64,000 bases of DNA from Vibrio metoecus (GTDB lineage Bacteria; Pseudomonadota; Gammaproteobacteria; Enterobacterales; Vibrionaceae), in contig NZ_JJMN01000051.1 in NCBI RefSeq assembly GCF_000696385.1, forward strand, positions 26,047 to 90,046, given 5' to 3'. Each line of letters opens with the position of its first letter. Within the stretch, counting starts at the first letter, position 1. Under the pieces are notes generated by a model. The model did no database searches. It was not told the DNA's origin and saw only the letters and a program-made list of their open reading frames with translations. The translations under genes were made by a program, and so were the position numbers. Positions 1 to 10,402 of the stretch are shown piece after piece.

Positions 1-599
1 CGATAAGTTCGCCCAACAGGTTGCCACTCGGTGTATCCACCGATGTCCACGAACAAGCCCTCACCATGCAACGCGACCGCGACGCTCGCCTGCTGGTAGC
101 AAGCGTCATCCAGCAGTACCCAACGCCCAGTAGCGGTTTGTTTCGCCGCACCACCAGCAACCGGCACTGCCGTGCCATGCTCCGTGTGTAACGTAAATCG
201 TGGGGCTTGTAAGGTATCCATTTGCTCAGAGAAACAGACCACCGCTTTGGAAGATTCATTCAGTTCCAAGCGGCGAGCCAGATGCTGACCATCCGCAATA
301 CAGTCGTCGCTATAAGTGACCACCGCTCGACTAAGATACGTCTGTTCAAAAACCGTTACCTGCAGCAAAGTGGTGTGATAATGGATCTCGCCTTGAAAGA
401 TCACCTCTTCGGTACTGCAACCGAGCAAACAAGCCTGTGGATATTGAGCACGAACACATTCGGCGAGCACCAAAACTTGCTCAGCACTCAGTGGCGAAAA
501 GATTTGGACAAGAACCGACTGTCCATAAGGAAGATCCAGAGTCTCAAGCACCGCCCGTGCGGATGCTAAATCAGAGATGAGACGAGATGCCGTAAACAT
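1..599 (-). CDS. FIST-domain sensory protein, N-terminal part (cut by window edge)
   Basis: An open minus-strand frame runs from ATG at 599 to the left edge without a stop, about 199 residues. It opens [20 protein letters not shown] and contains a CSTEEVIF stretch and a [15 protein letters not shown] stretch. These fit the FIST N-terminal domain, a predicted small-ligand sensor usually fused to signalling output domains. In V. cholerae I recall the gene at this place carrying GGDEF/EAL output downstream, but that part lies outside the window. About 110 bp separate it from yigB upstream, room for its own promoter. Confidence 0.75.
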   Translation of the reverse strand, partial: MFTASRLISDLASARAVLETLDLPYGQSVLVQIFSPLSAEQVLVLAECVRAQYPQACLLGCSTEEVIFQGEIHYHTTLLQVTVFEQTYLSRAVVTYSDDCIADGQHLARRLELNESSKAVVCFSEQMDTLQAPRFTLHTEHGTAVPVAGGAAKQTATGRWVLLDDACYQQASVAVALHGEGLFVDIGGYTEWQPVGRTY

Positions 600-708
600 A
601 AAGAGCTGATAAGTCAGTGAAATGTTTAAGCATTATGCAACGCAAACCTTACCGCAGACCATACTCAATATTTAAGCAATGTAATTTTTGTGACTCGAAA
701 ATATGCAC

Positions 709-1428
709 TCAGTTAACTATGGGCAACAACTGAGATAAGCGATGAATCTCTACATCTGGCAGTACGCTCGCTTTAGCTAGCCGACGAATACTCTGCCCTT
801 GATCGTTAAACCAACAGGCTTGAAAACCATTTTGCCGCGCCCCTAGCACATCGGTTTGTAAATGGTCACCCACATGCAGGATTGAACGGGGCTCAAGATC
901 AAGCTGCTGTGCTGCTTTCGCAAAGAGTTCTGGATAAGGTTTGGCTCGTCCATCTGGACCTGCGCGCAGTACCGATTGGAAATAACCACTTAAACCGATT
1001 TTCTCCACCTGCACATTGCCGTTGGTGATTGCCATCAGCGGCACCTTAGCCGCCAATTCAGCCAACACGCGGTGGGTTTCTGCTGGCACATTCACTTGAT
1101 TGCGCCAATACATCACTTCGGTCAGAGTCTCACGCGCAGCTTGTTCTGCCTGAGGTTGGGCATACCCCAATTGCATCAAGCCCAGCTTCACCTGCAAATA
1201 ACGCCACTCACTCACATCATGACACTGGTCAGGGAAAGCCTGCGCCACTTCGCGCTTGAGTGCTTGCCACCACTCCATAGATCGTGTGGCTGCCAATGGG
1301 TGATGGGTCAATAACCACTCAGTGGCTTTGACTTCCACTTGTGCGATGACCGGATGGTTATCGTAAAGCGTATCGTCCAAATCAAACGTAATCGCCTGAA
1401 TCGGAGCCAGTGAGCGATAAAACAGCAT
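709..1428 (-). CDS. yigB: HAD-superfamily phosphatase YigB (FMN-pathway phosphatase)
   Basis: The protein has 239 residues, close to the family's usual length. Near the N-terminus it shows the HAD nucleophile motif FDLDDT, then a Thr-Asn motif (ITNGN) and a late acidic motif (HVGDHLQTDVLGA) typical of class I HAD hydrolases. E. coli YigB dephosphorylates 5-amino-6-ribitylaminouracil phosphate in riboflavin synthesis, so the same role is inferred. It follows xerC by 2 bp, the conserved dapF-yigA-xerC-yigB order, and is surely cotranscribed. Cytoplasmic. Confidence 0.88.
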   Translation of the reverse strand: MLFYRSLAPIQAITFDLDDTLYDNHPVIAQVEVKATEWLLTHHPLAATRSMEWWQALKREVAQAFPDQCHDVSEWRYLQVKLGLMQLGYAQPQAEQAARETLTEVMYWRNQVNVPAETHRVLAELAAKVPLMAITNGNVQVEKIGLSGYFQSVLRAGPDGRAKPYPELFAKAAQQLDLEPRSILHVGDHLQTDVLGARQNGFQACWFNDQGQSIRRLAKASVLPDVEIHRLSQLLPIVN

Positions 1429-1430
1429 GG

Positions 1431-2276
1431 TTAATCCTTGTTCTTTTTACGAGCGCGAGGATGCGCCTGATCGTACACCTGAGCCAGATGCTGGAAATCG
1501 AGGTGAGTATAGATTTGCGTGGTCGCAATATTTTCATGACCGAGCAACTCCTGCACCGCGCGCAGATTATTACTCGACTCCAACATGTGCGTAGCGAAAG
1601 AGTGACGCAGTTTATGCGGGCTAATGTGGCTCGCTACCGCTTGCTTTTGTCCCCATTCTGCCATGCGTTTTTGCACACTACGGTGAGAAATCCGCGTCCC
1701 TAACTTCGAAACAAACAGAGCAGGTTCACCACTATCCGCCAACTGGCTACGCAACTTGAGCCACTTCCCCACCCATTCTTGTGCTTGCCCAGCGAACCAC
1801 ACTTTGCGCTCTTTGTTACCTTTACCGATCACGCGGATTTCCCCATCACGCAGATTGATATCTTTCACATCGATCGATACCAATTCCGCCAAACGTAAGC
1901 CGGAGCCATACATCAGTTCCATGATCGCACGGTCGCGAATCGAGAGCGGATCATCATCGGTCACTTCCAGCAGTTGCGCCATTTCATCCACATCAAGATT
2001 TTTCGGCAGCGGACGCTGCTTGCGAGGAGCGGAAACGCCTTTTGCGGGATTGGCCTGCAACTCGCCACGCAAAATCAGAAAGTCGAGAAAACTGCGCAGC
2101 GACGATAACCGAGTCGCAATGCTACTGGCTTTCATGCCTTTTCGCTTACCTAGCACCACCAATTGCCGTACCCAACCAGCATCAAGTTGTGACCAGTTAG
2201 CCAATCCCATCTGCGCTAAATAACGCGCCATGGTTTCTAACTGCTGTTTGTAATTACGCTGTGTATAGAGACTCAA
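1431..2276 (-). CDS. xerC: Tyrosine recombinase XerC (5' end frameshifted)
   Basis: XerC acts with XerD at dif to resolve chromosome dimers, and in V. cholerae also in phage integration at dif. The frame given begins at a TTG and encodes 281 residues. It carries the catalytic Arg in SGLRLAEL, the HKLRHSFATH block and the nucleophile region IATTQIYTHL. The normal N-terminus is missing from this frame. It is encoded in another frame from ATG at 2364 (MKNEELIPLPNGLAQPLERF) and rejoins this one if one base near 2301 is removed. The natural gene is therefore 1431-2364, about 310 residues, overlapping the end of yigA. As written, part of the N-terminal SAM-like DNA-binding domain is lost. Confidence 0.85.
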   Translation of the reverse strand: MSLYTQRNYKQQLETMARYLAQMGLANWSQLDAGWVRQLVVLGKRKGMKASSIATRLSSLRSFLDFLILRGELQANPAKGVSAPRKQRPLPKNLDVDEMAQLLEVTDDDPLSIRDRAIMELMYGSGLRLAELVSIDVKDINLRDGEIRVIGKGNKERKVWFAGQAQEWVGKWLKLRSQLADSGEPALFVSKLGTRISHRSVQKRMAEWGQKQAVASHISPHKLRHSFATHMLESSNNLRAVQELLGHENIATTQIYTHLDFQHLAQVYDQAHPRARKKNKD

Positions 2277-2283
2277 CCCTTTT

Positions 2284-2364
2284 TCAGTGTGCAGATAACG
2301 TGTAAAAACGTTCTAGCGGTTGGGCTAACCCATTAGGAAGCGGGATGAGTTCTTCGTTCTTCAT
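2284..2364 (-). pseudogene. xerC: Out-of-frame 5' segment of xerC
   Basis: ATG at 2364 opens a 26-codon frame ending at TGA 2284-2286. Its first 20 residues look like a Vibrio XerC N-terminus. Deleting one base at about 2301 gives continuous ERFYRYLHTEKGLSLYTQ into the main frame. I read this as one indel in a single gene, not a separate gene. Confidence 0.6.
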
Positions 2365-3031
2365 CGTGTGATGCCCAAGGTAACGTCTCGATCAGATGTG
2401 TTAAGACTAACGCCAAGTGACGCAAAAACAAGGTATCCATGCTCGGTTGAAAGTGGCCGCCATCTTCACTGGCAAAAGCCAAAATACCCAACGGGATCTG
2501 ACGAGATAACGGCAGCACAACGTATGAGCCCATTTCTGGCGCAGGTCTATCGCCGAGCAAACGCTGACGATCTGCTTGCCGTAAACGGCCTAAATAAGCG
2601 GGCTTACCATTAAAATGATTGGTCGCAAAACGCTGCCAATCCTCTGTAGCTAAACCATATTTCTCATCATGCCGTTGCATAAGGCGCACGTAAGCACGCA
2701 AATTCAACTCACGCGCTTTGGTTTCAATCGCGTGTAACACCGCTTGTAGCGACGAACATTTCAGAATTTGCTCTTGCAGATCCATAAATTCATGGAAGGT
2801 GCGATCATTATTCGCGGCAAGCGACATCAAGGCCGTAATCTCCTCTTCGAGATCTTCAATACGCTGACGCTGGCGTGCTAACTGCACATGAGCAAGCGAT
2901 ACGGCTCCCGTTTGGGTTGGCAAAGCCAGTCGCTCAACCAAATAGGCATGATGCTGGAAAAAATCGGGGTGTTCATAAAGATACTCTGCCACCACTTGGG
3001 CGGTCAGAGCATCTGCCGTTACCTGAGACAA
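2333..3031 (-). CDS. yigA: DUF484 family protein (YigA-like)
   Basis: This 232-residue cytoplasmic protein has an N-terminal helical stretch (VVAEYLYEHPDFFQHHAYLVERL) typical of DUF484, a predicted coiled coil around residues 50-75, and a GAF-like C-terminal half. Function is not established. Its place between dapF and xerC is conserved in gammaproteobacteria. It starts 13 bp after dapF and its 3' end overlaps the natural xerC start by about 30 bp, suggesting translational coupling. Confidence 0.85.
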   Translation of the reverse strand: MSQVTADALTAQVVAEYLYEHPDFFQHHAYLVERLALPTQTGAVSLAHVQLARQRQRIEDLEEEITALMSLAANNDRTFHEFMDLQEQILKCSSLQAVLHAIETKARELNLRAYVRLMQRHDEKYGLATEDWQRFATNHFNGKPAYLGRLRQADRQRLLGDRPAPEMGSYVVLPLSRQIPLGILAFASEDGGHFQPSMDTLFLRHLALVLTHLIETLPWASHDEERRTHPAS

Positions 3032-3044
3032 AATTGAACCTCAA

Positions 3045-3875
3045 TTAGCAAGAGATTTGGCCATCGTAGATATGGGTTGCAGGGCCAGTCATATAGAGTG
3101 GTTTACCCGGGCCTTGCCAGCTGATTTCCAGTTCACCACCGGGTAGATGCACACGCACCTGCTCATCCAGCAACCCTTGTAAAATCCCAACCGCGACCGC
3201 GCCACAAGCACCACTACCACAGGCTTGAGTTTCACCCGCACCGCGTTCATACACGCGCAGATTGATCTCTTCACGGCTCACTACCTGCATAAAACCGGCG
3301 TTGACGCGCTCAGGGAAACGTTCGTGAGATTCCAGAAGCGGTCCTAAGGTTTCTACCGCTGCCGTGCGAATATCTTCCACCACAGTCACCACATGCGGGT
3401 TACCCATGCTCACCGCGCCGCAAAACAGGGTGTGTTCACCGACACGCAGAATATAGGTTTTTTCGCTCTGTTTGGCGCGAAATGGGATCTTGCTCGGTTC
3501 GAACTCCGGCACACCCATATTCACGGTGATCAGATCTTCCTCTTCCACGTTGAGCACCATCTTGCCTTTTTTGGTGCTGACGTTGATGGTGTATTTGTTG
3601 GTTAACCCTTTCATGCGCACAAAGCGGGCGAAACAGCGCGCACCATTGCCACACTGCTCCACTTCGCTGCCATCGGCATTGAAAATTCGGTAATGGAAAT
3701 CCGATTCTGGATCATAAGGTGCTTCAACCACTAACAGTTGGTCAAAGCCCACTCCGGTATGACGATCCGCCAGACGACGGATCAATTCCGGAGAGAAGAA
3801 GACGTTTTGGGTAACGCAGTCAACGACCATAAAGTCGTTACCCAAGCCGTGCATTTTAGAAAAATGGAAATGCAT
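3045..3875 (-). CDS. dapF: Diaminopimelate epimerase
   Basis: DapF interconverts LL- and meso-diaminopimelate for lysine and peptidoglycan synthesis. I choose ATG 3875 because it gives [15 protein letters not shown], matching the family's N-terminus, and a length of 276 residues. A longer frame reaches 3917 but would overlap lysA. The two catalytic cysteines lie in CGNGARC and ACGSGAC. It follows lysA, the next enzyme of the pathway, by 11 bp, so the two steps to lysine are cotranscribed. Intact. Confidence 0.95.
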   Translation of the reverse strand: MHFHFSKMHGLGNDFMVVDCVTQNVFFSPELIRRLADRHTGVGFDQLLVVEAPYDPESDFHYRIFNADGSEVEQCGNGARCFARFVRMKGLTNKYTINVSTKKGKMVLNVEEEDLITVNMGVPEFEPSKIPFRAKQSEKTYILRVGEHTLFCGAVSMGNPHVVTVVEDIRTAAVETLGPLLESHERFPERVNAGFMQVVSREEINLRVYERGAGETQACGSGACGAVAVGILQGLLDEQVRVHLPGGELEISWQGPGKPLYMTGPATHIYDGQISC

Positions 3876-3886
3876 AGAAGATAACT

Positions 3887-5140
3887 TTACTCTGGTAAAA
3901 CCGATTCCAACGCCCACAGACTGCTGAGTTCTTCTCGTTGACGCACCAAGTAGGTTTTATTGCCATCAACCATCACTTCAGCAACACGGGGACGAGTATT
4001 GTAATTTGAAGACATGGTAAAACCATACGCACCAGAAGAGCGCACCGCCAGCAAATCCCCTTCTTCTAGCACTAAGTCGCGATCTTTGCCTAAGAAGTCA
4101 CTGGTTTCACACACTGGCCCCACCAAATCATAAGTTTGTGCCTCACCTTGGCGTGGACGCAGTGGAATGATGTCTTGCCACGCTTGGTACAGCGCCGGAC
4201 GAATCAAATCATTCATCGCCGCATCAATGATTGCGAAGTTTTTGTGTTCCGTATGTTTGAGAAACTCAACTTTCGTCACCAGCACACCTGCGTTAGCCGC
4301 AATCGCGCGTCCCGGTTCAAAAATCAGTTCCAAATCACGATGGCGCTCAAGGCGATCCAGCAAGGCTTTGGCGTATTCAGAAGGCTGTGGGGGAAGTTCG
4401 TCACGATAAACTACGCCTAAGCCACCACCAACGTCCAAATGACGAATATGAATACCTTGCGCTTTGAGCGAATCAATCAACGCCAACAAACGGTCAGTTG
4501 CATCAATAAACGGAGCCAGCGCGGTGAGTTGCGAGCCGATATGGCAGTCAATGCCATGCACATCAAGATTCGGCAAGCTGTGCGCGAGGCGATACACTTC
4601 TGCAGCGCGATCAAACGTGATGCCGAATTTGTTATCACGCAAACCAGTGGAAATGTAAGGGTGCGTTTTGGCATCCACATCTGGGTTGATGCGCAGTGAA
4701 ATCGGCGCTTTGACACCCAATTCTGCCGCGACTTTATTCAAACGATGCAGTTCAGGTTCTGACTCCACATTAAAGCATTTGATCTTCAATTGCAGCGCAC
4801 GTTTCATCTCAGCTTCGGTTTTACCAACGCCAGAAAACACCACTTTGCTCGGATCACCGCCCGCCGCCAGTACACGTTCCAATTCACCGACCGAAACGAT
4901 ATCAAACCCAGAACCTAAGCGAGCTAAAGTATTCAATACACCAAGGTTAGAGTTGGCTTTCACGGCATAACAAATCAGGTGCGGGTAATCCCCGACTGAC
5001 TTATCAAACGCATGCCAATGGCGCTCAAGCGTGGCTCTTGAATAAATATAAAGTGGTGTACCGTACTGGTTTGCCAAATCGGCAAGTGGAACTTGCTCGG
5101 CCCATAACTGGCCATCATCCTGATAATTGAAGTAATCCAA
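3887..5140 (-). CDS. lysA: Diaminopimelate decarboxylase
   Basis: LysA is the PLP enzyme that decarboxylates meso-diaminopimelate to L-lysine. At 417 residues it has normal length. Visible motifs are CYAVKANSN with the PLP lysine, HIGSQ, the phosphate-binding glycine run GGGLGV, EPGRAI, and the active-site [11 protein letters not shown] near the C-terminus. It sits between lptM and dapF. The usual divergent lysR regulator of enterics is absent; instead cyaY lies on the other side. Confidence 0.95.
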   Translation of the reverse strand: MDYFNYQDDGQLWAEQVPLADLANQYGTPLYIYSRATLERHWHAFDKSVGDYPHLICYAVKANSNLGVLNTLARLGSGFDIVSVGELERVLAAGGDPSKVVFSGVGKTEAEMKRALQLKIKCFNVESEPELHRLNKVAAELGVKAPISLRINPDVDAKTHPYISTGLRDNKFGITFDRAAEVYRLAHSLPNLDVHGIDCHIGSQLTALAPFIDATDRLLALIDSLKAQGIHIRHLDVGGGLGVVYRDELPPQPSEYAKALLDRLERHRDLELIFEPGRAIAANAGVLVTKVEFLKHTEHKNFAIIDAAMNDLIRPALYQAWQDIIPLRPRQGEAQTYDLVGPVCETSDFLGKDRDLVLEEGDLLAVRSSGAYGFTMSSNYNTRPRVAEVMVDGNKTYLVRQREELSSLWALESVLPE

Positions 5141-5172
5141 AATGCTTTCCCCTTTTTTCTTAGTCGCGTGAT

Positions 5173-5290
5173 TTACTGACTTTGCTCGCTTTGTTTTGCG
5201 TCATCAGGCATATAAAGTGGCCCAGTTTGCCCACATCCCGCCAGTGCGAGCATGGACAACAAAAACAGTGCAGTGAATTTTCTTTTTCAT
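5173..5290 (-). pseudogene. lptM: LPS-transport lipoprotein LptM (YifL), frameshifted
   Basis: From ATG 5290 the first codons read MKKK. One extra A in the following A-run then throws the frame. In the shifted frame the sequence reads FTALFLLSMLALAGC, a lipobox, then GQTGPLYMPDDAKQSEQSQ and a stop at 5173. That is a 38-residue lipoprotein very like E. coli YifL/LptM, which helps mature the LptD/E translocon. No start codon exists upstream in the lipoprotein frame, so as written it is not translatable intact. A conserved neighbour of lysA/dapF and cyaY. Confidence 0.7.
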
Positions 5291-5367
5291 TTTTGCTATA
5301 TCGTGCTTATTGAATCAATGCCTCCTATAATCGCACCACGATTAGGAAAAGCAATAGGATAGATAGG

Positions 5368-5682
5368 ATGAACGAAACTGAATTTCATCAACTCGTCGAC
5401 AGCCAACTAGAGCGTATAGAAGCGGCGATTGATGAGGCAGGTGCCGATATCGACTACGAAACCTCAGGCAATGTGATGACCTTAGAGTTTGATGACCGCA
5501 GCCAAATCATCATTAACCGCCAAGAACCCATGCGTGAAATTTGGTTAGCCTCGAAATCCGGCGGCTACCATTTCAAGTGGATTGATGGCGAGTGGATATG
5601 CTCCAAAACCGGGCTTGAGTTGCTCACTTTGCTAAAACAAGAGTGTGATAAACACGCCGATGAGCCAATTGATTGGGCTTAA
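5368..5682 (+). CDS. cyaY: Bacterial frataxin CyaY
   Basis: CyaY is a small iron-binding protein that modulates IscS-dependent iron-sulfur cluster assembly. At 104 residues it has the family length. The acidic N-terminal helix (MNETEFHQLVDSQLERIEAAIDEA begins it) and the sheet residues NRQEPMREIWLASKSGGYHF match frataxins. It is divergent from lptM-lysA and convergent with cyaA, the usual arrangement. A strong terminator follows. Confidence 0.95.
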   Translation: MNETEFHQLVDSQLERIEAAIDEAGADIDYETSGNVMTLEFDDRSQIIINRQEPMREIWLASKSGGYHFKWIDGEWICSKTGLELLTLLKQECDKHADEPIDWA

Positions 5683-5704
5683 GTTGGCGCACTTGTCATG
5701 CAAT

Positions 5705-5732
5705 AAAAAAGAGCACATGGGTGCTCTTTTTT
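5705..5732. terminator. Bidirectional terminator between cyaY and cyaA
   Basis: A GAGCAC/GTGCTC stem with a 4-nt loop is flanked by six A on the left and six T on the right, so it can work for both convergent genes. Confidence 0.85.
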
Positions 5733-5769
5733 ATGAGGAATTATTCAGAAAATCAGAGACTTCACAGGC

Positions 5770-8303
5770 TTAGGCATTGACCACTTGCGAAGGCTTGGAA
5801 TACACGGCGCTGTCGTTACGATACGGCACCACATACGTTTCACCCTCTTCTGGGTGAATAATTTGGTAATACTGCGGCAAGTTGAAGTTGATGCTTTTCG
5901 CCGCCAGCTTACTGCTGTCATCCAACATCGATGTATAGAAGCTGTTGACGCTGGCAATCATCTCATCTTTTTCGCCATTGAACTGGTGATACACCTCAAC
6001 GCGGTTGGCTTCGTCCAACACATAGATGTTGAAGCCTTTCTCCGTATCTTCAAAGAAAAACTGCACCAAGCCTTCGCTGGCAAAACTATCCACCACTGCA
6101 GGTAAAGGATAATCTTCATCGCGATCGAGCATCAACAAAGGGGAACCTTTGAGTTTATTGCTCGAAATACTGCGATAAAAATCGACCGAGTTTTCCAATT
6201 TTTGAACTGAAACACCACGACGTTCGAAGAACAATCCATACATTTGGTCGGCCATACGCAGTGCTTTGAAACGGCGACGCTTCTCTTGTTCCATCGGCTT
6301 GAGACGCAAATCGATGCACTCGGCCAACAGTTGGTAAACCAAGTTACGCATCACACCACGCAAGTTTTTGCTATAGCAGAACACATCGACCGATTCTGGC
6401 GGCAACGCATCTTGGTGCATTTTTCCCAGAACCGTTTTCAAGGCATCGAGCATCGCCGTCTGGCCTTCAAAATGTAGGGTACGCACTTCTTGCCACGAGT
6501 TGCGATACACCAAATCGACACTGCCAACTAAGCATTTTTGCTCCGCACCGAAGCTGAAAATATCGATGTTTTTTAGATCGACTTTCAGTGCTTTACCACT
6601 CAGCTCACTCGTCGGATCATGCTCAAAATTGATGAACATGGCGAGCTGGCTAATTTCACAAGGATTAGCCAATGCTTGCATGGTTGGACGACGTTTAACG
6701 CAAAGAGAAAGGTGTTACGCAGATCGCTCACCATCTGATAGAACTTGTCGATATCCAACTGAGCTTCACGCACCACGGCGTGCAAGCGCGTGGATTCAGT
6801 GATCAGGCCATTAAAAAACGCCCATGCCACCAACTTACTCAGGTATTCGTTGTGTTCAAGATACGGCTGACCAATCAAGCGCTGCGCCTGTAATGGCTGT
6901 TTATAGAGATACCAACCGGGCTTATTGGTGCGTCCGGCACAGACCTCAATAAAACTTAAATCGGGCTCATGCAAATCAGGCGAAATTTGCGGGTTGAGCA
7001 GTGTGACTTTACCCGGCAACACCTCAAACGCGGCATAGAGTTTACGCGCCAGAATTGAGATATCTTGCGGGCTGATCGCCGAAGTAATGTCATTGCGGCG
7101 TGCAAACTGGATCAGGTTACGATAACTGAGCATCAACGCATCAAGCAGGGCATGGTGTACCACTTTCACCTGCTCCACTTTCCAGTGGCGACGGTTATCG
7201 AGCTCTGCAATCAAATCTGCGTCCCACTGCCACTCGCTGGTGAGTTCACGCAAAGCCTCGCGACGCCATGGCATCGAACCGATCCCAGGATCTCGCGATA
7301 GCTTCTCATGGGTTTTGAGGTAGAAACAGCGACGCACTAAATCAAGGCGCGTAGTGTCACCAATCCGCACTAAATAGCGGGTCACTTTTTCTAGCATTTG
7401 ATAGTAAGAGTCCATCCCATACAGGTCTGGCTCATCGGCAAAGAAACGTCGTTTGCTATCAATGCTCAACAGTTGAGTGTGCGGGTACTCCCACGAATAG
7501 GCTTCAAGCAGGATCGCCTTCAATACCGACTTATAAGGCGAGTCGATACTTTTATACAGCTGCCACAAGTTCGCACCGAAATATTCTTCAGCAGGAATGC
7601 GGTTCAGCTTACCAAAATCGATCCATTCGTTGCAGTTCAAATAGCCATTTGAACAGAGCTCGTGAACATATTCGTCGTAGCACTCTTCCATTTCTGGCGG
7701 CACGATTTGCCACAGCAGTCGCTTACCCGCTAGGCGCACCGCAGAGCGATAAAACTCATCCAACAACAATAAATGCTGTGATGAACCACAGTTTTCACCG
7801 GTTAACGCTTCGGAATGGTTATGGCGGAAACGCTCTTCATTCATGATGAAGAAATTGGCTTCGACACCCTGACTTTTCGCCCAATCGGTAATGAGTAGAC
7901 ATTTACTGGAGAGGTTCTCGCGCGCTTCACAACTCATGTGAGCAGAGACACAGACCCAAATATCCAGATCACTTGAGGTGCTTTGACCGATCGATGAGGT
8001 ACTCCCCATCGTATACAGACCCAAAATCTCAGGATTCACCGATTGAGTTAACGATGCGCCGAGCGTCAATTGGGCATCATCGATAAACTGCTGCTGGATT
8101 TCATTAGCGACAAAGAGATGAATACCAAAAGGGGTATCTGCAGAAAAATAACCGGGGATCAGGGGATGATTAAATTGGAATAACGCGGGAATTAAATGAA
8201 AAACACGTTGGCTTTGCAAATCCATAAGAGCCAGCGCACGTTCAATACGTTGCCGGTTTAGCTTATCAAGTCGATGGATTAAGGTCTGAGTATAAGCCTG
8301 CAA
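5770..8303 (-). pseudogene. cyaA: Class I adenylate cyclase, one frameshift
   Basis: CyaA makes cAMP for CRP. I place the start at TTG 8303 (MQAYTQTLIHRLDKLN), preceded by AGGGA. E. coli cyaA also starts with TTG, and this start aligns with it. The N-terminal catalytic domain shows GSTSSIGQSTSSDLDIWVC with the metal-binding Asp pair. Near 6694-6696 the frame shifts: an A-run reads AAA where AAAA restores LFALKRRPTMQALANPCEI into the second frame, which ends at 5770. The two parts total about 844 residues, the family length. As written the C-terminal regulatory domain is detached. A CRP-like site lies upstream. Confidence 0.85.
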
Positions 8304-8368
8304 GGTTGCTTCCCTGAATAACAGATACAAGCCGCTTTTTGATTATGTTTTACGCGACCATGCCAACA

Positions 8369-8390
8369 AAACGTGATCAATTTAACACTT
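8369..8390 (-). promoter_or_regulatory. CRP binding site upstream of cyaA
   Basis: The minus strand reads AGTGTTAAATTGATCACGTT, which is, as I remember it, essentially the autoregulatory CRP site of the E. coli cyaA promoter. It lies about 75 bp before the cyaA start in the 350-bp gap shared with hemC. Feedback repression by cAMP-CRP is inferred. I see no gene in the rest of that gap. Confidence 0.7.
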
Positions 8391-8656
8391 CTTAACCATT
8401 TGGTAAAGCGCTCTTGGAAGCACATCACACCAAGTTGGCACTTCTCCGCAAACGATCACCTAAATGATTACAGTGTTGTTGCTAAATTGTACTTTGTAAT
8501 CATAGACAAATGAATAAATGCGAAGCCAATCACACTATTCCATCCTAATGCTGCATTCTTCGATACGAAACCATCCGTAACAGAACTAGTTGTAAGTATT
8601 TTTATCCCCAAGTGATAGGATTAGACGATTTTAGACAGATGGATAGGAACATCATA

Positions 8657-9592
8657 ATGACCGAGACGCCGATTCGCATTGCAACCCGCCAGAGTCCACT
8701 GGCTTTATGGCAAGCCAACTATGTTAAAGACGCCTTAATGGCCGCCCATCCCGGACTGCAAGTGGAGTTGGTCACTATGGTGACGCGTGGTGATGTGATT
8801 TTGGATACCCCACTCGCCAAAGTGGGTGGCAAAGGTCTGTTTGTCAAAGAACTGGAAGTCGCCATGCTCGAAGGCCGTGCGGATTTAGCCGTACATTCGA
8901 TGAAAGATGTGCCAGTTGATTTTCCTGAAGGTCTTGGCTTAGTCACCATCTGCGAGCGTGAAGATCCACGCGATGCCTTTGTTTCCAATACCTACGCCAA
9001 GATTGATGATCTGCCTTCAGGCGCAGTTGTGGGTACCTGTAGCTTGCGTCGTCAATGCCAACTCAAATCAGCACGCCCAGATTTGGTCATCAAAGAGCTG
9101 CGCGGCAACGTGGGAACCCGCTTGAGTAAGCTCGATGCGGGTGAATACGACGCGATTATCTTAGCTGCCGCCGGTCTAAAACGACTGGGACTTGAGAGCC
9201 GCATTCGTAACTTCATTGAACCTGAACAGTCGCTGCCCGCGGTTGGTCAAGGTGCGGTCGGCATTGAGTGTCGTTTAGATGACCAACGAGTGCGTGAGCT
9301 GCTTGCGCCACTCAACCATACCGACACCGCGGATCGCGTGCGCTGTGAGCGCGCGATGAACCTGACTCTACAAGGTGGCTGTCAGGTGCCGATTGGTAGC
9401 TATGCATTACTTGAAGGTGACCATATTTGGCTGCGCGCTCTAGTCGGCGAACCCGATGGCTCACAAATCGTTCGTGGTGAAATTCGTGGCCCACGTTCTG
9501 AAGCAGAACAGCTCGGCATTACCCTGGCAGAACAGCTACTTGAGCAAGGCGCAAAAGAGATTCTAGACCGTCTCTATTGTGAACACGAATAA
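8657..9592 (+). CDS. hemC: Hydroxymethylbilane synthase (porphobilinogen deaminase)
   Basis: HemC joins four porphobilinogens into hydroxymethylbilane. ATG 8657 gives [20 protein letters not shown], the family N-terminus, and 311 residues. An upstream in-frame start at 8612 would add an unconserved extension. The cofactor cysteine lies in [10 protein letters not shown]. The substrate-binding SLRRQCQL and RGNVGTRL are present. First gene of the hemC-D-X-Y operon, divergent from cyaA as in E. coli. Confidence 0.96.
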   Translation: MTETPIRIATRQSPLALWQANYVKDALMAAHPGLQVELVTMVTRGDVILDTPLAKVGGKGLFVKELEVAMLEGRADLAVHSMKDVPVDFPEGLGLVTICEREDPRDAFVSNTYAKIDDLPSGAVVGTCSLRRQCQLKSARPDLVIKELRGNVGTRLSKLDAGEYDAIILAAAGLKRLGLESRIRNFIEPEQSLPAVGQGAVGIECRLDDQRVRELLAPLNHTDTADRVRCERAMNLTLQGGCQVPIGSYALLEGDHIWLRALVGEPDGSQIVRGEIRGPRSEAEQLGITLAEQLLEQGAKEILDRLYCEHE

Positions 9593-9654
9593 AGGCGAGC
9601 ATGAATAATAAGTCGCAAGATGGTTCATCCCATCTGTAACTGATTGAGGGTGCT

Positions 9655-10383
9655 ATGACAGTACTGGTCACTCGTCCCAATGAGCAAGGCATTGAACTGT
9701 GCCAACTTCTTCTTCAGCAGGGCATCACTGCCCTGCATCATCCTCTGATCTCTATCTCCGCTAGCCCTCAACTTCCTGAGTTGGCAGAGGATTTATCCTC
9801 ATTTGATATCATCATTGCGGTCAGCCAACATGCGGTGACCTTCAGTGACCAATTTCTGCAACATCGACGAATTTGTTGGCCAAATCATGCGGTTTACCTT
9901 GCCGTTGGTCAAAAAACCGCGCATGTTTTCAGCAAAGCCTGCCAACAATCAGTAGACTATCCAGAAATAAGTGATAGTGAACACCTGCTCGCATTAGAGG
10001 CATTACGCCATGTCGCAGGTAAGAGGATATTGATATTACGGGGCAATGGTGGCCGCGAACTGATTTATTCCACCTTAGTGGAAAGAGGTGCAACGGTGCG
10101 CTATCAAGAAGCGTATTGTCGAAGTGAGTTGCCTTTTTCTGCCGCAGAGTGTGTTCCTCAATGGCAACACGCTGGAGTCAGTTCACTGGTGATCACCAGT
10201 AGCGAACAGTTGGCTTTTTTTGTTAGCCAGTTAAATGACGGCTATCTGCCGTGGGCACAGCAGTTAACCTTACTAGTGCCTAGCCAGCGCATTACTGAAC
10301 ACGCCCATAACCTAGGATTTCATCGCATTGTGACGACGCCAAGTGCCGCCAATCGCGATCTAATGGTGGCATTAATGCCCTAA
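9655..10383 (+). CDS. hemD: Uroporphyrinogen-III synthase
   Basis: HemD cyclises hydroxymethylbilane with inversion of ring D. The protein has 242 residues and opens MTVLVTRPNEQGIELCQLL, the usual start. It keeps the loosely conserved ILRGNGGREL and SSLVITSSEQL stretches of this divergent family. It follows hemC by about 60 bp and precedes hemX by 19 bp. Confidence 0.92.
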   Translation: MTVLVTRPNEQGIELCQLLLQQGITALHHPLISISASPQLPELAEDLSSFDIIIAVSQHAVTFSDQFLQHRRICWPNHAVYLAVGQKTAHVFSKACQQSVDYPEISDSEHLLALEALRHVAGKRILILRGNGGRELIYSTLVERGATVRYQEAYCRSELPFSAAECVPQWQHAGVSSLVITSSEQLAFFVSQLNDGYLPWAQQLTLLVPSQRITEHAHNLGFHRIVTTPSAANRDLMVALMP

Positions 10384-10402
10384 CCAACAGGAACTCTGAG
10401 CA